A stretch of DNA of 64,000 bases, taken from contig NC_064036.1 of the NCBI RefSeq assembly GCF_932526225.1, forward strand, positions 2,108,001-2,172,000. The letters are read 5' to 3'. Positions within the stretch are counted from its first letter, which is position 1; every line of letters starts with the position of its first letter. Shown in pieces: positions 57,699 to 64,000 of this stretch. The position numbers and the translations under genes are program-made. Origin of the DNA: Nematostella vectensis. Taxonomy: Eukaryota; Cnidaria; Anthozoa; Actiniaria; Edwardsiidae. Below the pieces are notes generated by a model that was not told the DNA's origin, did not search any database, and saw only the letters and a list, made by a program, of their open reading frames with translations.

Positions 57699-58103
57699 CA
57701 GGGTGGAAAAGGTTTATTTCGTGAAACGAGATTTGGCTATTTTTCACTGTCGAGAAACGTGAAATCGTCCATTTTGACGTCCGTGAAACGTTATTTAACT
57801 CTCCCCGTGAAACGTGATTTCGGAAGTTTCAAGTCTCCGACCGAGATTTAGCTCAAGTTTTCGAGTGTGTTGAACGGAGAATCATGTGACGAAGGATATG
57901 TATTGTCGTTACAGTAAACACGAGTATTTTCGGATTGTGAACGCGGTACTACTGTATTTGCGAATTTTGGACGTGATATTACGGTATTTGCGATTTTTGG
58001 TTGCGACGTGAAATGTGAAAAGGCTAATTTTCGGTCCGTGAAACGTTAACAAGCCATTTTTCGGGTTCGTGAAACGTGATCCATACCCCCCTTTACCACC
58101 CTG
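57699..58103. mobile_element. MITE with CAGGGTGG ends
   Basis: Starts 'cagggtggaaaagg' and ends 'cctttaccaccctg'. The interior repeats 'cgtgaaacg(t/a)'. ATGTT lies near both sides as a possible target duplication. Confidence 0.65.
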
Positions 58104-59005
58104 GATGTTACTTTCCACTACTAACGACAAAAACGACATTGGTGTTGTGGTGGGCTTCCTGTGGAACGGCTTAGTCCGCTGACCTGACTGAGGGCGACGT
58201 CGCTTCGAATCACTTTTCCGAACAAGACGAGCGTCCATCGAAAGTTGCCAAGAAATCCACCTCCATCGGCGCTGCTTCGGGCTGCAGGCGGACAAATAAT
58301 CAAACAGTAATTATATATAGCTTGTATCTCAGTATATGAATGTGTATTTTTGTGGTTTATGTAGCTTTACAGCTGATTCAACGACGTTCCTAATTCTGTT
58401 TGGTTTGCATAATAAATAAGTTTCGCTGTTTGACCTTATAGTTTCGATGCAATTCTTATCTTGTATTAGTATATAACAGAGTCATGTATCGTAATGGTAA
58501 AATTTTTAATCCAGTTGCTAAAGAAAGTCTACATCGAGAGCTTACTTCTAGCGTTTTTATCTTGTGTGCATTTTTACTCTTCTGCTTCATGTGTTGAAAC
58601 TGTAAACTACAACATAGGTAACCAAACTGTTCTCAGCAGCAGACATTAGACAGGTGTTTTACACACAAAAGAGACAATACATGTTTTCCTTCTTGCATCT
58701 ATCTGTTTTGCTCTTGGGGCATTAAGTCCTCAAGCTCTATGAGTACAAGGTCTTTTAAAAGCTGAATAAGTCAGCCAGTTGTTTCACTTATGTTTGGAAT
58801 AATCAGAGATAGCCAATTTCAGAATATCCTAAGCAAAGTTAAACTGTTGGGATTGTGTAATAATCATTTGCGGATTTAAAGTCATTGTGTTGGTTTAGTT
58901 TGATTTTGCTGTTCCATGTACACTTGTTAGCCCAGTACTTAGTGGTGTTATTTAGTTGACCTAATACACCTTTCTTGGGCTTTTTTGTCTGTTTCCTACT
59001 TTCAG
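58104..59005 (+). promoter_or_regulatory. CHTOP promoter/5' UTR region
   Basis: Lies upstream of the first coding exon. The pyrimidine-rich tract ending 'ctactttcag' at 59005 looks like a splice acceptor, so a non-coding first exon probably lies in this region; its position is not settled. Confidence 0.45.
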
Positions 59006-59007
59006 TC

Positions 59008-60259
59008 ATGGCTGCAATACCTGGAAAAATCGTAATCAAGAGTACCACCACCAAGACGTTAAATGATCGGTGAGACCCAGTCTGCGACAACTTATCCAGG
59101 GTTTGGGAATGGTTTCCAGCATGGCTAAATGGCTTCACAATCACATTAGAAATAATGTGAATTATTACTGTGTTTTCCATGAATAAAACACAAAATCCAC
59201 AGAAAATGCCACCATGATATAAATCAAAATGAGTTCTTGCTTTGCAGAACTACCTGAGCTCTTAGAGCTAATGTGGCAATAAATGAAGCCAATAAGAAAA
59301 CCAAATGAAAATGGCTCAAAATCAAATAAAAAGATGTATTTATATAGCTTCTATTTTTTAAAGTAATATGTTGGGTTTGCTTGCAAAACAGTTAAGCCAA
59401 AAACATTCTATTTAAGCAAACATAAATGTTCCTAAAGAAGCCAGATTTTAGACCAAAATACGAGCCTAAGATAAAAGAGCACAGGTTCCCTTGAAGGGGT
59501 TCCAAACATGAAAATGATACAAATTTACACAATAAATGCTCTAAAAAGTCATGTAAACTGGAGCCATCCTAAACCACTACTCGTAGAGGTGTCATGTTGA
59601 GCGCCAAGTCATCCATGCATTGCTCTTATTCAAGCTTCACTGAAATGGCACGGCAAATGAAGTCTCCACCCCAAGTCACGATTGGTGGGATGCGCATGGG
59701 TCAGATGCAGCAGTCTCAAGCATCATCCAAAAACCGCCGTCTTGCAGCCCAGATGGCAAACAGACCTGGCGTCCAGGCTGCCCTTGGTGGGGCGCAACCA
59801 CAGATGAATACAAGTGGTCTACAGGGACGACTTGGAAGTCTGAACAAGGGATCTGTACAAGGCCGACTAGGAGCAAGAGGGAGAGGGCGAGGGATGGCAC
59901 GTGGCCCTGGCAGGGGCATGGTTGGAGCAAGAGGACGTGCTGGTTTCAGAGGGAATCGTGGTGGATTCACTTCTCCTGGCAGGGGAGGTGCTGCTGGATT
60001 CAGAGGGCGTGGCAGAGGAGGAATGACTAGAGGAGGACCTAGAGGGAGGGCTTCATTTGGAGGGAGAGGTGCCAGGGGAGCAAGCAGAGGTGCAGCAAGA
60101 GGAGGGCGTGGTGGAAGGGGCAGAGGGAGAGGTGCATTAAACCAACCTGAAAAATCCAAAGACCAATTAGACAAGGAGCTTGATCAATATATGTCACACT
60201 CCAAAGGTCATCTAGATGCTGAGTTAGACAAATACATGCAACACGCGGATGAAGAGTAA
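59008..60259 (+). CDS. CHTOP: CHTOP (chromatin target of PRMT1; FOP/SRAG), two coding exons
   Basis: Exons 59008-59069 (donor ATCG|GTGAGA) and 59635-60259 (acceptor ttcaag|C) join in phase 2 to give 228 residues. The N-terminus has 'KIVIKSTTTKTLNDRF' and 'KNRRLAAQMANRP', the middle is a Gly/Arg-rich RGG domain (arginine methylation target), and the C-terminus has 'LDKELDQYMSHSKGHLDAEL', the CHTOP signature that recruits PRMT1 and TREX in other animals. It acts in nuclear mRNA export and chromatin regulation. Human CHTOP is 248 residues, so length fits. The frame is open upstream of the acceptor to 59594, but that part does not resemble the family. Confidence 0.92.
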
Positions 60260-60748
60260 AACAGCGATGGACATTTATGGAACAGATGTGTGAACATTGT
60301 ATTTTAACCAAAAGAACATGTTACCACCTGGTTTTATAGATTCTTTTATTATCCAAGTTTATTTATGGATTTTGCCAGCACTGGTATTACATACTTTGAA
60401 ATATAATACTGTATTCATTTGCAGTTTAAGGCGGTTTTCCAGCATGTTTATTTTGACTGGCCTATTGTAAGGCATGCTTTTTTTTTAATAAGATGTCAAT
60501 GGCAGGAACACATACATAACATTCTTATCATCTTGAGAAATTTCATCTACACTTTTTATGATTGATACTATCATTTTAAAAAGACGAACCTTGCAAATTG
60601 AAAAGCCTCACTGCCTTTCATGTCTTATTGAAAGTCTTGCATATTTTTTGGTGTTCGAAATAACCGTCATAGAATAGACACCATGCATTTGATCTAATCA
60701 TGCTCTAGTTTGAGTCCTAAATGGACATTAAACAACTTTGTACAGCAG

Positions 60749-60754
60749 CTAAAT
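60749..60754 (+). terminator. CHTOP polyadenylation signal, candidate
   Basis: AATAAA within 'gctaaataaagaaag' about 490 bases after the stop. The long 3' UTR that this implies is plausible but untested. Confidence 0.5.
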
Positions 60755-60872
60755 AAAGAAAGATATGCCTAGTGATGCTGGGGTTCTTTCGTTAAGAGGG
60801 GTTTCCTTTATCCCAAACGATGCAGTTTATTGAAGCGTTTATTTTCAGTTTTGCTATCCTGTGTTTTGCTCT

Positions 60873-60894
60873 TATATATATATATATATATATA
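60873..60894. repeat. (AT)n microsatellite
   Basis: Eleven AT units downstream of CHTOP. The surrounding 60260-61160 holds the CHTOP 3' UTR and nothing else recognised. Confidence 0.95.
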
Positions 60895-61160
60895 TTGACA
60901 CCTCAACCGGCTTTGAGAAGGATGAAGATACATAGACCAGACAAGTCTAAGGGATAAATGGTCTTGAAGATATGCATAAATCCAAAGTGAAAGCAACTAC
61001 TATTTAGTCAAAAAAATAGCTCTGATTCTTTGACGAATTTCAAATCGAACAAGGAAAAACAGTAGAATAAACCTTTTCAACAAGCATATTCCCATGTCCA
61101 CTCCATTAAGGCTTGTGGAAGCAAATCCAAACAAAAAAATAAAAAACATGAATACGCCTT

Positions 61161-61673
61161 CAGGGCCGTAGCAGGGGGTGGGGCACGTGCCCCCACCCCA
61201 ATATTTTGAAAAATAAGGAAATGACCAGTAGGGTGCGTGGCTGTGCCCCCCGATCTTTTCTTAATGTTTCTGTATTGTGCCCTCCCCCCAATAAGGACCT
61301 TAAGCAACGACGACGACAGCAGAAAACAATGAGATTTGATTCAGAATTCAATAGCAGCACGTGAAAATGCGTTCTGTCTGATAAATATTAGCCGTTTTCC
61401 ATAAAACCACGACGTGAAAACTCTAACTTTCACGGTCAATCGAGGACGCGGGACGTTTGCGGTGTAAACTCCTCTATCCACGTTCGCTACTGTAGAAATA
61501 ATGTCCTAAGTTTATTTTTATCTATCTCTGACTATAATGTTTTGCTTATTCCATTGCAATTAAATTATAATTGATCACCAAGCGCGAACACATCTTTTTC
61601 GATCGCGTTGTCTTAGCCGTCGCCGTCGTCCTTGCTTAAGGTCCCTAATATTTGAAGGCCTGCTACGGCCCTG
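61161..61673. mobile_element. MITE with CAGGGCCGTAGCAGG ends
   Basis: Left end CAGGGCCGTAGCAGG, right end CCTGCTACGGCCCTG. A second inverted pair lies inside ('ccttaagcaacgacgacgac' against 'gtccttgcttaagg'). No ORF of note. A fragment of the same end is at about 43628. Confidence 0.8.
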
Positions 61674-62164
61674 TCTTTTAAGATCTAATCTATTAAAATA
61701 GATTTAATGATCTCCTAGGGCACTCTCCCAATATGCTAATAGTACCAGCAGAGCACACGAGAAACAACAAAGGATGCGTTTGACTTAGCCTAGCCGGCTC
61801 TCCGGGATTCCTACATTTAACTTGTCGTTTGCGCAAAGGGTCGTTGAGTTTATTTCAGTTTGCAGCTATTTCAAGAAGCTGATTTGGGAAGAAGTATTTC
61901 ATTTGAATTTATTATATTTTATTTAAAGTAGTTAATGCCCCTAGCCCCTTGGAGCCGACATTTTGATGTATGGAAGCTCAAATTTGCTGCCGTATTCCCC
62001 ATTTTTTTTATTCAAGAAAATAGGTAATCTTGATTTTTTTTTTTTATTGATAACCCCCTCCCCCCATTGGCATTAGGAAGTGAACTGATTAGTAACCAAG
62101 ATGATTTAGGAACCAGGGGTCATGGAATGAGTGTATTGTCTTGAAAAATTAGCGCACCGTGGAA
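61674..62164. other. gene-free DNA
   Basis: Contains a T tract near 62033-62046. Nothing else recognised. Confidence 0.5.
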
Positions 62165-62945
62165 GGTAAGTGAAATCTGTCTGAGTCTGAATCCTACAAA
62201 ATGCAAAGTAATGGCTGTTGATTTTTTGCACTATAATAGTTTTCAATGTCCTCTTATTGCGACCGGTGGCACCATCTTAGAAGAAGTCAAGTCCTTTAAA
62301 TTTCTCGGGGTTTACATTACTAACGTCTTGACGTGGGAGGTACATTGTGACTCTATAGTGAAAAAAGCAAACCGGCGCCTGTATGCTATAAGGCAGCTAA
62401 AGCGCTGTGGCGTATCTACTGATGACATTATAGTGGTTTATCGCTCCCTTGTGCGATCCACGCTCGAGTTCGCAAGCGTCGTTTCGCAGACCTGCCACGC
62501 TACCTTTCTGATTCATTGGAGAGAGTCCAGAAACGCGCCCTCGCCATTATCTATCCGGGCTTGGATTACAAGGAGGCTCTAACTAGGGCAAACCTAGCCA
62601 CCCTTGAAGATCGTCGGACTGAGTGCCTGCTGCAGGTTTATCTCTTGTTTGTCGCCACAAAACCCAGTGTACCGGCTTGTGCAAGACCGCATTGAGGCTA
62701 CTACCCATAGCTACCAGTTAAGAACGCGCACTGGCAATCACATCAAACCTTTTGCGACCAATAGATTTGGCAACTTTGTCACAAACTAACACGCGCTGGC
62801 CTTGGCTATCTGACTGTCCATACTTCCTTTATATTTATTATATTGTATCAATTAATCATTATTTATTATATTATATTGGAATCCTGTAATTTAGCTTTTA
62901 AGGCTACGAGAGGACTAATAAACGAGTACTATTATCATTGTTAAA
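62165..62945 (+). pseudogene. 5'-truncated LINE fragment (CR1/Rex-like RT end)
   Basis: Reads 'LNPTKCKVMAVDF', 'SFKFLGVYITNVLTWEVHCD', 'KKANRRLYAIRQLKRCGV' and 'YRSLVRSTLEFASVV', the RT thumb region. After a frameshift near 62490 it continues 'LERVQKRALAIIYPG' and 'LATLEDRRTECL'. It ends in a short 3' UTR with 'aggactaataaacgagtact'. Not functional. Confidence 0.85.
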
Positions 62946-64000
62946 AAAAGGTTAGAGGAGAATGATAAAATGGTAATTAGCTTAGCTTTCGATTAAGTGT
63001 TTGGCATTTGAGGTAGCCTTTAGGCTATAGACACGCAAAACATATGTTTACAACGTCAGACAATTTACAGCCACCAGTCTGTACGCTTCAACTTTCATTA
63101 ACACGGCCGGATGAATGTCAAGCGCCTACAATTCTCTCGCTGGTTCGTGGAGGGGACACAGGTGACTGTTTTATCAAGACTATGTGGCGTTAGATTTCAT
63201 TGCCTAGAGCTCATTGCATAGCGAAGCATAACAAGTTATTATTTTAGAATAATTATCTTAAAGATAACTTTTTCTGACAAGAAAGTTTGACTAAGAAATG
63301 GCGTTTCCAAAGGCTGCAACACTTTGAGCACCTAAGGGCTTGAACGTTGGCTTATCTGGAAGAGTTTACTTTAAACCGGGAAGAAAAACCAAGATTCGCG
63401 CCCCACATAAAAAAAAAAACAAGTCTTTCTAAAAATTTTAGCCTTGAAAAGACGCCCAGCCCTGCAGTGATGCGGCATTTTCACAAATCTAAATGAGGGG
63501 ACCTCATTCATGTCTTATGAGAATAACCGTGTTGAAGAACCCCCTCCCCCCTTGCTATGACCATGCCATGGGTGACCCCCAAAGTTATCTGCTCCCTCCT
63601 CCCCTTCTATTGTTTCTGAAGTATGAGGGAAGGAGCCGTTCTTGGAATAAATATTTTTTACAACAAATACGTTTAAGTTTATGCGCTTCGTTTTCACAAA
63701 AAACATTTTTGTTGTGGCATGAGTGAACAAACACCACGAACACCAATCAAGCATATCTTTGTTCATGACACGTCTGGTTCCATACTCCTACGAGGAGGAC
63801 TCCCCTCCTATGCACGGATTGCAGGAAAAATCAGTCTAGTACAAAGAATGCTGGGTATTTTAACATTATCAGCCACGCTCACCCCAGCGTAAAACCCCCC
63901 AGGGGAAAAACTCAATCCCGCCCCTACCTGCAGACATAATTTAATAGCTGGTATCATATTTCTGAATGCACTTTTGACGAGGTAGTCTTAAATTTTTTTC
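62946..64000. other. gene-free DNA at the window end
   Basis: No gene, RNA or clear repeat recognised. Short frames here lack any domain. Confidence 0.5.

Noticed and set aside
59594-59634. Upstream start for the CHTOP ORF
   Set aside because: The family N-terminus is encoded at 59008-59069, and the acceptor at 59634 joins it in phase; the extra codons match nothing.

Overview
This is a metazoan genomic window, most likely from an anthozoan cnidarian (sea-anemone or coral type). The evidence is split genes with GT/AG introns, orthologues of ERGIC-53 (LMAN1) and CHTOP, a TRIM-NHL gene of an unusual kind, and dense DIRS, CR1-like LINE, MITE and Polinton content. Species identity is an inference; no single sequence proves it.

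Layout. 0.5-11.2 kb: a three-exon TRIM-NHL gene on the minus strand. A decayed DIRS retrotransposon lies in its large intron, with a LINE fragment and a minisatellite nested in the DIRS. 11.2-17.6 kb: a gene-free nest of hAT-like and other MITEs. 17.6-40.7 kb: a minus-strand gene for a Pls/PosA-type nonribosomal-peptide-synthetase-like enzyme (adenylation, carrier protein, then membrane segments and three hexapeptide-repeat domains). Its first coding exon is split by a 15.8-kb Polinton/adintovirus-like element (24537-40374), flanked by a 5-bp target duplication. 40.7-46.1 kb: foldback elements, a 43-bp minisatellite, a SINE/MITE-like element, and a 0.6-kb insertion with two consensus hammerhead ribozymes exactly 358 bp apart. 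46.1-52.1 kb: the complete 14-exon LMAN1/ERGIC-53 gene on the plus strand. 52-58 kb: satellite-bearing DNA transposons. 59.0-60.3 kb: CHTOP. 60.3-64 kb: a MITE and a LINE fragment.

The most striking object is the Polinton-like element. It is a giant head-to-head palindrome whose axis is one base (32407). Each ~7.9-kb arm carries protein-primed DNA polymerase B, a DDE integrase, a probable capsid protein, a packaging-type ATPase and one small protein of unknown function. Protein translations and every stretch I compared show no arm difference from about 29458 to 35356, whereas the outer arms differ by roughly 1-3% at protein level and have terminal arrays of different length. Removing the element and one target copy gives an uninterrupted exon whose phase matches the next intron exactly. 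The insertion therefore broke a working host gene, at least on this haplotype.

The second notable object is the tandem hammerhead pair at 45.3-45.9 kb. It fits a retrozyme (a small non-coding retroelement copied through ribozyme-cut circular RNA) with an imperfect 14-bp target duplication. Smaller observations include an LMAN1 intron minisatellite that has copied a splice donor several times, a 60-bp coding minisatellite in the TRIM-NHL gene, and a textbook DIRS internal complementary region. All reading was by eye; no database search was run.
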